Below, one piece after another: positions 1 to 5,774 of a DNA stretch of 6,459 nt; position 1 is the first letter of the stretch, and every line of letters starts with the position of its first letter. The notes below the pieces were generated by a model. That model was not told the origin of the DNA and did not search any database. It saw nothing but the letters and a program-made list of their open reading frames with translations. Source of the stretch: Carthagonibacter sp032251515 (lineage in GTDB: Bacteria; Gemmatimonadota; Gemmatimonadetes; Palauibacterales; Palauibacteraceae); NCBI GenBank assembly GCA_032251515.1, contig JAVVDU010000063.1, positions 1 through 6,459 on the forward strand. Direction: 5' to 3'. Both the position numbers and the translations under genes were made by a program.

Positions 1-270
1 GCGCCCCGGCTCGCCGTACAGGGCGAGCCAGCGCTCGAAGCGCTCGCCGAGGTCCATGATCCGACTGAACGACTCCCACGACTCCCCCCGCCTGGCCCGC
101 TTCCAGTCGAACAGGATCGCCAGCACGGCCAGGGGCGAGAGGATCACGTCCTTCAGCCCGTCGATGGCCAGCTTGATCTGGAACAGCAGCACGGCCCGGA
201 CGAGCCGGCCGGGCCTGCCGTGTCTGTCTCGCTGTGCGGGCAGGGAGGCCCGCCCCGGATCTTCGTGCAT
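1..270 (-). CDS. Uncharacterised membrane-associated protein, N-terminal part (runs off left edge)
   Basis: An open minus-strand frame starts at ATG 268-270 and runs without a stop to the left edge, giving 90 residues. The first 22 or so residues are polar and Arg/Pro-rich. A largely apolar stretch follows at about residues 23-56 (LVRAVLLFQIKLAIDGLKDV, then SPLAVLAILFDW), which looks like one or two membrane or amphipathic helices. After that comes a charged, Trp-containing stretch (SWESFSRIMDLGERFERW). The start is firm: the frame has an upstream stop at 304-306 and no other start between them. Purine-rich AAGGG (282-286) and AGGG (275-278) lie just upstream as possible ribosome binding sites. 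Composition and periodicity look like a real protein, and I have the impression of similar small hypothetical proteins in other bacteria, but I cannot name a family or function. It is divergent from kup across a 196-base gap. The C-terminus is outside the window. Confidence 0.68.
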   Translation of the reverse strand, partial: MHEDPGRASLPAQRDRHGRPGRLVRAVLLFQIKLAIDGLKDVILSPLAVLAILFDWKRARRGESWESFSRIMDLGERFERWLALYGEPGR

Positions 271-327
271 GTCGCCCTGGTCCCTTCTCGCGTGACCGTC
301 GCGTCATCGCCCGATGCGTGGCGCCCC

Positions 328-375
328 GCGTCCCTTCCTGCGTCCCGTCCTGCGTCCCGTCCTGCGTCCCGTCCT
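328..375. repeat. Tandem repeat, four copies of a 12-base unit
   Basis: Four consecutive copies of GCGTCCCGTCCT lie at 328-339, 340-351, 352-363 and 364-375. The first copy has one mismatch (GCGTCCCTTCCT) and the other three are identical. The array sits between the divergent start codons of the left-edge gene (270) and kup (467). It would be translated as a Leu-Arg-Pro-Val repeat only if kup began at the upstream ATG 314. An array of identical short units like this can change copy number by replication slippage. The effect here is unknown. Confidence 0.9.
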
Positions 376-458
376 ACGGGAACCGGGCCGTCTTGGGTTC
401 GGGCGGTGGCCTCGCTACCTTCCTCCGCTTCACGATACGGGCCGCACCGACGCACTGC

Positions 459-462
459 GAGG
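459..462 (+). promoter_or_regulatory. Ribosome binding site deciding the kup start
   Basis: GAGG lies 4 bases upstream of ATG 467. The spacing is a little short, but it supports this start over ATG 314, which would require translating the 12-base repeat array. Confidence 0.5.
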
Positions 463-466
463 CAAC

Positions 467-2392
467 ATGCGGGAACGTCCGACCCGTAGCACCGGGACCG
501 CGCCGGGCCACAAGCCCGTGCGCGAGGAAGCGCGCGGCGCTTATCTCGCCTTCATGTCGCTGGCGGCGCTCGGCGTCGTGTACGGCGACATCGGCACGAG
601 CCCCATCTACGCCCTGCGCGAATCCCTGCACGGGGCGTACGGGGTGAACGCGAGCCCCGCGAACGTGCTCGGCGTGCTGTCGCTCATCTTCTGGTCGCTG
701 ATCCTCGTCATCTCGGTCAAGTACCTGTCGTTCATCATGCGCGCCGACAACCGGGGCGAGGGCGGGATCATCGCGCTCACCGCCCTCATCGCGCCGCCGG
801 GGACGGTGGCCACGGGCCGGCGACGCCTCCTGGTGCTGGCCGGCCTGTTCGGGGCGGCGCTCCTGTACGGCGACAGCATGATCACGCCCGCCATCTCCGT
901 ACTGAGCGCCATCGAGGGCCTCGAGGTGGCGACGCCGTTCTTCCGCCCCTACGTCGTCCCGATCACCGTGGCGATCCTCCTCGGCCTGTTCTCGCTGCAG
1001 CGGCGCGGGACGGCCTCGGTCGGCTCGTTGTTCGGTCCCGTGATGCTCGTCTGGTTCACGACGCTCGGGGTGCTGGGCGCCTCGCACGTGATCCACAACC
1101 CGTCCGTGTTCCAGGCCCTCGACCCGCGGCACGCCGCGACCTTCTTCCTGCACAACGGCACGAAGGGATTCTTCGTCCTCGGGAGCGTCTTCCTCGTGGT
1201 GACGGGGGGCGAGGCGCTGTACACGGACATGGGCCACTTCGGGAAGCGACCGATCCGGATCAGTTGGTTCGGACTCGTGCTGCCGGCCCTGCTGCTGAAC
1301 TACTTCGGCCAGGGCGCCCTGGTGATCGCGCGGCCCGAGGCGATCGAGCAGCCCTATTACTTCATGGCGCCCGGCTGGGCCCTCTATCCCCTCGTGGGCC
1401 TCACGACCATCGCCACCGTGATCGCCTCGCAGGCGGTGATCTCGGGCGCCTTCTCCCTCACCCGCCAGGCCGTGCAGCTCGGCTACGTGCCGCGCCTCGC
1501 GATCCGGCACACGTCCGCGCGCGAGGTGGGACAGATCTACGTGCCGGCCGTGAACTGGGCCCTGGCGGCGGCGGCCATCGGACTCGTGATCGGTTTCGGG
1601 ACGTCGAGCCAGCTCGCCCACGCGTACGGCGTGGCGGTGACGACGAACATGACCTTCGCCACGATCCTGTTCGCGTCGCTCGCGCGGACTCGCCTCGGCT
1701 GGCCCCGCTGGGCCGTGTTCCTGCTCATCGGCGGGTTCCTGATCGTCGACCTCGCATTCTGGGGGGCGAATCTCCCGAAGATCCGCACCGGCGGCTGGTT
1801 CCCGCTCGTCATCGCCTCGCTCGTGTTCACGGGAATGATCACGTGGCGCCGCGGCCGGATCCTGCTGGGTCGGCGCCTGCGCAAACAGTCCTTCCCCCTC
1901 GACCTGTTCGTGCGGCAGGTCGAGCGGAGCCCGCCCGTCCGCGTTCCGGGCACCGCGGTCTACATGCACGGGGGAGACGCCACGCCGCCCGCCCTCCTGC
2001 ACAACCTCGAGCACAACAAGGTCCTGCACGAGCGCGTGTTCCTCCTGAAGGTGGAGAACCACGAGATTCCCACGGTGGAGACCGGGGATCGGATCGGGGT
2101 GGAGGAGCTGGGGGAGGGGATCTACCGGATCACGGCGCACTACGGGTTCGCCCAGGACCCGCACGTGCCGGCGGCCCTCGCGCAGCTTCCGGACCGCGGA
2201 ATCGAGTTCCGGCCCATGGACACGACCTACTTCCTCGGCCGCGAGAACCTGCTGCCGGTCGGCGAGGGGGAGATGGCGCGGTGGCGGTCGCGCCTGTTCG
2301 CGCTCCTGTCGCGGAACGCGCTGGACGCGACCTCCTTCTTCCACCTGCCGCCGAACCGCGTCGTGGAGCTGGGGTCGCAGGTCGAGATCTGA
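467..2392 (+). CDS. kup: Kup-family low-affinity potassium uptake transporter
   Basis: Inner-membrane K+ importer, thought to act by proton symport in the KUP/HAK/KT family. The 641-residue product is close to the roughly 620-residue family norm. Hallmarks in order: YGDIGTSP at 39-46 (Asp41, equivalent to the functionally important Asp23 of E. coli Kup), GEGGI at 97-101, YGDSMITPAISVLSAIEGLE with its Asp at 136, and GGEALYTDMGHFGK with Glu249 and Asp254. Further on are LNYFGQGAL and ASQAVISGAFSLTRQAVQLG. Residues of about 25-450 are the multi-helix membrane core. About 450-641 form the cytosolic C-terminal domain, with VPGTAVYM near 493, HNKVLHERV, and the family ending PPNRVVELGSQVEI. I chose ATG 467 because GAGG (459-462) precedes it and the N-terminal length then resembles known members. 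ATG 314 would add 51 residues, including a translated tandem repeat. The gene stands alone, convergent with the next one. Very sure of the family, fairly sure of the start. Confidence 0.96.
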   Translation: MRERPTRSTGTAPGHKPVREEARGAYLAFMSLAALGVVYGDIGTSPIYALRESLHGAYGVNASPANVLGVLSLIFWSLILVISVKYLSFIMRADNRGEGGIIALTALIAPPGTVATGRRRLLVLAGLFGAALLYGDSMITPAISVLSAIEGLEVATPFFRPYVVPITVAILLGLFSLQRRGTASVGSLFGPVMLVWFTTLGVLGASHVIHNPSVFQALDPRHAATFFLHNGTKGFFVLGSVFLVVTGGEALYTDMGHFGKRPIRISWFGLVLPALLLNYFGQGALVIARPEAIEQPYYFMAPGWALYPLVGLTTIATVIASQAVISGAFSLTRQAVQLGYVPRLAIRHTSAREVGQIYVPAVNWALAAAAIGLVIGFGTSSQLAHAYGVAVTTNMTFATILFASLARTRLGWPRWAVFLLIGGFLIVDLAFWGANLPKIRTGGWFPLVIASLVFTGMITWRRGRILLGRRLRKQSFPLDLFVRQVERSPPVRVPGTAVYMHGGDATPPALLHNLEHNKVLHERVFLLKVENHEIPTVETGDRIGVEELGEGIYRITAHYGFAQDPHVPAALAQLPDRGIEFRPMDTTYFLGRENLLPVGEGEMARWRSRLFALLSRNALDATSFFHLPPNRVVELGSQVEI

Positions 2393-2429
2393 GGCGAGCT
2401 CAAAACGCGGGGCGATATCCGAGGCGCGG

Positions 2430-3590
2430 TCAGGCCGCCGGTCCCTCGTCGCCCGATCCGGGCCCGGGGGCCGCGGGGCCGCCCGCGTCGCGGGCCCCGC
2501 CCTCTCTCTGGCGGGCCTCTCCGTGCCCCTTCTCGCGGGCCAGGAACTCCTCCACCGACCGGGGCACGAGCAGGGAGTCGGCGATCGCCGCCACCTCCTC
2601 GGCCTCGCGCCACGCCGCTTCGAGGATCTCCAGCTCGCCTTCCAGCGCCCGCCGCTCGGCCTCCTCCTGCGTCGCCATCTCCACGGCCAGGCGGATCGGG
2701 TCCGGGAGCTTCGCCAGCGACCCGGCATCGGTGCGATCCCGTTTCCGGGCCCGCCGGCCGGCCTTGCGGTCGCGCAGGCGCTCCGACTCGCGCGTGGCGT
2801 CGACCAGGAAGCGCTCGGGGTGTCCGGAGGCCTCGATGCGCTCCACGGCCTCGCGGATCGTGCGGGACCTGCCGCCGCGGCGGTTCGCCCGGGCCATCAG
2901 CTTCCCCGCGATCTCGACGGCGAGCGGTCCCTCGAACCGGCTGACCAGCGGCCTGGACCGCGTGTACCCGCCCGCCCACCCCTTCGCGTGCGCGACCTGG
3001 AGGGCCCAGCCCTCCGGCGTGTCCGCCGGCACGAGTCGCGACCGTTCGAGGTGCTTGAGCTGCACCCGGATCTGCTCGCCGTCCGGGTCCCTGAGACGGG
3101 CGGCCGTCCGCTCGCCGCCGATCCACTTCACGAACTCCGAGAAGCCGTACCAGCCGCCGCCGATCGAAACGCCCGCCGTCATGCCGCCCACGGCCACCAG
3201 TCCCACGCCTGCGGCGCCGGCAGCCGACCAGGCGATGGCGCGCCGCCGCCGCCTGCCGAACTGGTCGCCGTAGCGCCAGGCGGCGAATTCCCCCCGGATC
3301 GCCCGCCCCACGCGCACCAGCTCCAGCGTCTCGCTCACCCGGGCGAGCCCGATGTTGTCGGTCGAGACGCGAAGCCGGGTGTCACGGAACAGCCGCTCGC
3401 AGTCTTCGATCGCCTCCCACCGCTCATCGAGCGGCGACAGGTTCCAGCGCTCGCACCGCCGGCACACGACCCACAGCCGGCCCTTCTCGCCGTCGAAGGC
3501 GAGCCGTCGGCCGACGGGAAACGACTCGAGGATCCCGTTCGTCCCGAGGGGGCGATGGCAGAACAGGCAGGTCGAATACATCGCGGACAC
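2430..3590 (-). CDS. Uncharacterised protein with N-terminal zinc ribbon and central membrane segment
   Basis: Product of 386 residues from GTG 3588-3590. An N-terminal treble-clef or ribbon-like metal site is formed by CLFC (Cys8, Cys11) and CRRC (Cys43, Cys46), flanking GRRLAFDGEKGRLWVVC. Next is a charged segment with WEAIEDCERLF and FAAWRYGDQFGRRRRR (to 117). A Gly/Ala-rich apolar stretch at about 119-147 could be one or two membrane helices. Residues of about 305-343 are strongly helical and acidic (EEAERRALEGELEILEAAWR), possibly a coiled coil. The last 32 residues are a Gly/Pro/Ala-rich, probably disordered tail. The basic RRRRR before the membrane segment suggests the ribbon side is cytoplasmic. 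I do not recognise a characterised family, although the sequence looks like a conserved hypothetical protein. An ATG at 3581 is three codons downstream, but the strong Shine-Dalgarno sequence fits the GTG. It is convergent with kup (37-base gap) and divergent from the peroxidase gene. Confidence 0.87.
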   Translation of the reverse strand: MSAMYSTCLFCHRPLGTNGILESFPVGRRLAFDGEKGRLWVVCRRCERWNLSPLDERWEAIEDCERLFRDTRLRVSTDNIGLARVSETLELVRVGRAIRGEFAAWRYGDQFGRRRRRAIAWSAAGAAGVGLVAVGGMTAGVSIGGGWYGFSEFVKWIGGERTAARLRDPDGEQIRVQLKHLERSRLVPADTPEGWALQVAHAKGWAGGYTRSRPLVSRFEGPLAVEIAGKLMARANRRGGRSRTIREAVERIEASGHPERFLVDATRESERLRDRKAGRRARKRDRTDAGSLAKLPDPIRLAVEMATQEEAERRALEGELEILEAAWREAEEVAAIADSLLVPRSVEEFLAREKGHGEARQREGGARDAGGPAAPGPGSGDEGPAA

Positions 3591-3597
3591 GAGGGCG

Positions 3598-3606
3598 CCT
3601 CCCTCC
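3598..3606 (-). promoter_or_regulatory. Strong ribosome binding site of the zinc-ribbon gene
   Basis: On the minus strand the sequence reads GGAGGGAGG, an almost ideal anti-16S match, with 7 bases before GTG 3588-3590. The alternative ATG at 3581 would be 16 bases away, which is too far. This fixes the start at the GTG. Confidence 0.75.
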
Positions 3607-3674
3607 GGCCGGACCCCGCGGCGGTGGGTCGTTCCGGCCCGTTCGTGCCGGATTCGCCCGTCCGGAGCGGGCCC

Positions 3675-3709
3675 GGTCCGGGAACGGGGCGGAGTTCCCG
3701 CCTCGGACC
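3675..3709. promoter_or_regulatory. Bulged inverted repeat between divergent genes
   Basis: GGTCC (3675-3679) plus GGGAAC (3680-3685) can pair with GTTCCC (3694-3699) and GGACC (3705-3709). This gives an 11-base-pair stem with an 8-base loop and a 5-base bulge on the 3' side. It is near the middle of the gap between the GTG at 3590 and the ATG at 3776. It could be a dyad operator for one or both genes or an RNA hairpin in a leader. In GC-rich DNA a stem of this kind can also arise by chance. No FNR-type TTGAT-N4-ATCAA box was seen in this gap. Confidence 0.35.
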
Positions 3710-3766
3710 GTGGCATGAAAGATGTGGGCCAGCAGGGTTCGGGCCAATGGCAATTCCGACCCCCGC

Positions 3767-3771
3767 GAGGA
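3767..3771 (+). promoter_or_regulatory. Ribosome binding site of the peroxidase gene
   Basis: GAGGA lies 4 bases before ATG 3776. It supports this start over the in-frame ATG at 3722, and it places the lipoprotein signal at the very N-terminus. Confidence 0.55.
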
Positions 3772-3775
3772 CGCA

Positions 3776-4897
3776 ATGGAGATACGGATCCGACAGACGA
3801 TGGCGTTCCTGGCGGCGCTCGCCGTGGGCTGCGGCGGGCCCGCCGACACGACCGTGACGGACGACACGGAGGTCCCGTCCCCCGACTTCACGGGAGCGGC
3901 CGCGGAGCTGCACGTCCGCGCGGTCGCGATGTTCGAGCCCGTGCCGGAGACGCCGCCGGCGCTCCCCGGCAACGAGCTGACCCCGGAGCGCGTGGAGCTG
4001 GGCCGGATGCTCTACTTCGAGCCCCGGCTGTCGCAGAGCTGGCTGATCAGCTGCAACACCTGCCACAACGTCGGGCTGGCCGGGGTCGACCTGATGGAGA
4101 CCTCGATCGGGCACGGCTGGCAGAAGGGGCCCCGCAACGCCCCCACGGTGCTGAACGCCGTGTTCAACGTGGCGCAGTTCTGGGACGGCCGCGCCGAGGA
4201 CCTGGCGGCCCAGGCCAAGGGACCCGTGCAGGCGGCCGTCGAGATGGCGAGCGACCCGGAGCGGACCGTCGCCACGCTGCGCTCGATTCCGCAGTACCGC
4301 GACCGGTTCGCCGCCGCGTTCCCCGGCGAGGCGGAGCCCGTCACGTTCGACAACATGGCGCTGGCGATCGAGGCTTTCGAGGCGACGCTGCTCACGCCCG
4401 GCTCTCCCTTCGACCGCTGGCTCGAGGGCGACGCAGCGGCCCTCGATGCGGCGCAGGAAGCGGGCCTCGCGACGTTCGTGGACCGGGGCTGCGCCGGCTG
4501 CCACGGCGGGGTGAACCTCGGCGGGCAGGGCTACTTCCCGTTCGGGGTCGTGGAGCGGCCGGGTCCCGAGATCCTTCCCTCCGGCGACCGGGGCCGCTTC
4601 AACGTGACGCGGACGCACGAGGACGACTACGTGTTCCGGGCCCCGGCCCTGCGCAACGTCGCCCTGACCGCTCCCTATTTCCACTCGGGCAAGGTGTGGC
4701 GGCTCGAGGAAGCCGTGCGGGTGATGAGCTCGGCGCAGCTCGGCGCCGTCCTCTCCGAGGAGGACGTGGCCGGCATCACGGACTTCCTGCACACCCTGAC
4801 CGGTGAGCAGCCGGACGTCGTGTATCCCATCCTGCCGCCGCACACGGAAGAGACGCCGCTTCCGGACGTGTCGGTTCAGGGCGCCGCCACGCACTGA
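3776..4897 (+). CDS. ccpA: Diheme cytochrome c peroxidase, probable lipoprotein (CcpA type)
   Basis: Reduces hydrogen peroxide to water outside the cytoplasm, taking electrons from a small cytochrome or copper protein. The product has 373 residues. The N-terminus is a short lipoprotein signal (MAFLAALAVGC; lipobox-like AVGC with Cys19), so the enzyme is probably membrane-tethered. Heme sites are CNTCH (Cys93, Cys96, His97) and CAGCH (Cys239, Cys242, His243). Other key residues fit the Pseudomonas aeruginosa enzyme with a constant offset of 42: His97/His55, His113/His71, Trp136/Trp94, Glu156/Glu114, His243/His201 and Met317/Met275. This identifies a bacterial peroxidase with Met on the electron-transfer heme, not MauG, which has Tyr there. 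Conserved blocks include QKGPRNAPTVLNAVFN, FWDGRAEDL and LRNVALTAPYFHSGKVW. ATG 3776 is chosen because GAGGA (3767-3771) precedes it and the signal peptide then fits; an in-frame ATG at 3722 would add 18 polar residues. Methyl-accepting or Mau genes are absent. Very sure of the family. Confidence 0.96.
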   Translation: MEIRIRQTMAFLAALAVGCGGPADTTVTDDTEVPSPDFTGAAAELHVRAVAMFEPVPETPPALPGNELTPERVELGRMLYFEPRLSQSWLISCNTCHNVGLAGVDLMETSIGHGWQKGPRNAPTVLNAVFNVAQFWDGRAEDLAAQAKGPVQAAVEMASDPERTVATLRSIPQYRDRFAAAFPGEAEPVTFDNMALAIEAFEATLLTPGSPFDRWLEGDAAALDAAQEAGLATFVDRGCAGCHGGVNLGGQGYFPFGVVERPGPEILPSGDRGRFNVTRTHEDDYVFRAPALRNVALTAPYFHSGKVWRLEEAVRVMSSAQLGAVLSEEDVAGITDFLHTLTGEQPDVVYPILPPHTEETPLPDVSVQGAATH

Positions 4898-4902
4898 GGT
4901 GC

Positions 4903-4939
4903 ACCGGCCGGCCGCGGGATCCCGCTGCGGCCGGCCGGT
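4903..4939 (+). terminator. Perfect 13-base-pair hairpin after the peroxidase gene
   Basis: ACCGGCCGGCCGC (4903-4915) and its exact reverse complement GCGGCCGGCCGGT (4927-4939) flank an 11-base loop that itself contains GGGATCCC. The hairpin begins 5 bases after the peroxidase stop codon. It is followed only by TTACCAT, with no run of T, so it is not a classic intrinsic terminator. It could stabilise the 3' end of the peroxidase mRNA, act as a T-poor terminator, or affect initiation of the next gene, whose GTG is 12 bases from the stem. Confidence 0.6.
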
Positions 4940-4945
4940 TACCAT
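4940..4945 (+). promoter_or_regulatory. Possible -10 element of a leaderless transcript
   Basis: TACCAT matches the TANNNT form of a -10 hexamer and ends 5 bases before the GTG at 4951. A transcript from it would start at or very near the start codon. No convincing -35 element is visible, because the expected position falls in the GC-rich hairpin. Such a hexamer can arise by chance. Confidence 0.3.
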
Positions 4946-4950
4946 CCTCC

Positions 4951-5706
4951 GTGCGGATCGTCTCGCTCTGCCCCAGCCTCACCGAGCTCGTGTTCGACCT
5001 CGGTCGGGGCGCCGACCTGGTCGGCGTCACGAAGTTCTGCGTGCACCCCGCGGGCCGAGTGGCCTCGATCGAGAAAGTGGGCGGCACGAAGAACCCGAAG
5101 GTGGAGCGCATCGTGGACCTGGCGCCCGAACTCGTGCTGCTCAACGAGGAGGAGAACCGGGCCGAGGACGCGGAGGCCCTGGCCGCTGCCGGGCTCCGCT
5201 GCCACGCGAGCTTCCCGCGAACCGCGGAGGAGACCGCGGCGATGGTCCGGTCGATCGGCGCGGCCCTCGACCGAGCGCCGCAGGCCGAGGCCATCGCGGC
5301 CGACATCGAATCGCGGGCCGCCCGCGTGCGGGCCGCGGCGGCGGGCCGGCCTCGCGTCCCCTACGCCTGCCTCATCTGGAGGAAGCCCTGGATGGCGGCG
5401 GGCGCGGACACGTTCATCCACGCGCTCCTCGCCCTGGCGGGCGGCGAGAACGTCTTCGCGGGGCGGGTGGAGCGGTACCCGGAAGTGAGCGCCGGCGAAC
5501 TGGCCGGGGCCGACCCGGCGGTCGTGCTCCTCACGTCGGAACCGTTCCCGTTCGGAGAGCGGCACGCCCGGGAGCTGGTCCGGGCGACGGCGCTGCCCCG
5601 GGAGCGCTTCGAGTTCGCGGACGGCGAGCTGCTGAGCTGGCACGGCTCCCGCACGCCGCGCGGCATCGACTACGCGGAGGCCCTGCTGGACGCGGTGCGC
5701 GCCTGA
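4951..5706 (+). CDS. BtuF-like helical-backbone metal receptor protein, no signal peptide
   Basis: Product of 251 residues from GTG 4951, resembling the cobalamin-binding (BtuF-like) branch of class III periplasmic-binding-protein folds. Conserved blocks are RIVSLCPSLTELVFDLG at 2-18, VGVTKFCVHP, VGGTKNPKVERIVDLAPELVLLNEEENR, then IWRKPWMAAGADTFIHALL, RYPEVSAGELAGADPAVVLL, and near the C-terminus DGELLSWHGSRTPRGIDYAEALL. The two-lobe pattern and length agree with a full-length member. The protein begins directly at the first beta strand, without a signal peptide or lipobox, so as annotated it would stay in the cytoplasm. Transport partners (permease, ATPase) and cobalamin genes are absent from the window. 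Proteins of this signal-less form are commonly labelled cobalamin-binding protein, but their role is not settled, so the ligand here is inference. No Shine-Dalgarno sequence precedes the GTG (the bases are ATCCTCC). It is co-directional with the peroxidase gene, 53 bases downstream, with a hairpin between. Confidence 0.88.
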   Translation: MRIVSLCPSLTELVFDLGRGADLVGVTKFCVHPAGRVASIEKVGGTKNPKVERIVDLAPELVLLNEEENRAEDAEALAAAGLRCHASFPRTAEETAAMVRSIGAALDRAPQAEAIAADIESRAARVRAAAAGRPRVPYACLIWRKPWMAAGADTFIHALLALAGGENVFAGRVERYPEVSAGELAGADPAVVLLTSEPFPFGERHARELVRATALPRERFEFADGELLSWHGSRTPRGIDYAEALLDAVRA

Positions 5707-5730
5707 TCGCCTCGGCGCGTGACTGAACTG

Positions 5731-5772
5731 CCGCGACGCGCGCCCGACTCACCGCGACGCGCGCCTGATGCC
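5731..5772. repeat. Two-copy direct repeat, 21-base period, in a convergent gap
   Basis: CCGCGACGCGCGCC occurs at 5731-5744 and again at 5752-5765, a period of 21 bases with diverged spacers. It fills most of the 68-base space between the stop codons of the BtuF-like gene and the propeller gene. No intrinsic terminator with a T-run is visible there. The function is unknown, and it may simply be a local duplication. Confidence 0.7.
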
Positions 5773-5774
5773 CC

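Noticed and set aside
328..375. CRISPR array
   Set aside because: The units are 12 bases long and directly adjacent, with no spacers.
393..421. TTGGGT and TACCTT with a 17-base spacer upstream of kup, as a sigma-70 promoter
   Set aside because: The spacing is ideal, but each hexamer matches the consensus at only three of six positions, which is close to chance.
153..455. A minus-strand frame encoding an Arg-Asp-Ala-Gly repeat over the 12-base array
   Set aside because: The repeat in the product only reflects the DNA tandem repeat. It overlaps, in another frame, the better-supported gene that starts at 270.
2393..2429. Terminator between convergent kup and the zinc-ribbon gene
   Set aside because: The 37 bases contain only a GAGCTC palindrome and AAAA. 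No stem with a T-run was found on either strand.
374..2728. A very long open frame on the minus strand opposite kup
   Set aside because: It is rich in Arg, Pro, Glu, His and Asp with no recognisable domain, as expected for a shadow frame in GC-rich DNA. The opposite strand carries an unmistakable Kup.
1264..3273. A long plus-strand frame spanning the end of kup and the zinc-ribbon gene
   Set aside because: Its product is low-complexity Ala/Arg/Pro/Gly sequence and crosses two well-supported genes in other frames.
3335..4945. A long minus-strand frame opposite the peroxidase gene
   Set aside because: Composition is typical of antisense shadows, and the peroxidase on the plus strand accounts for every conserved position.
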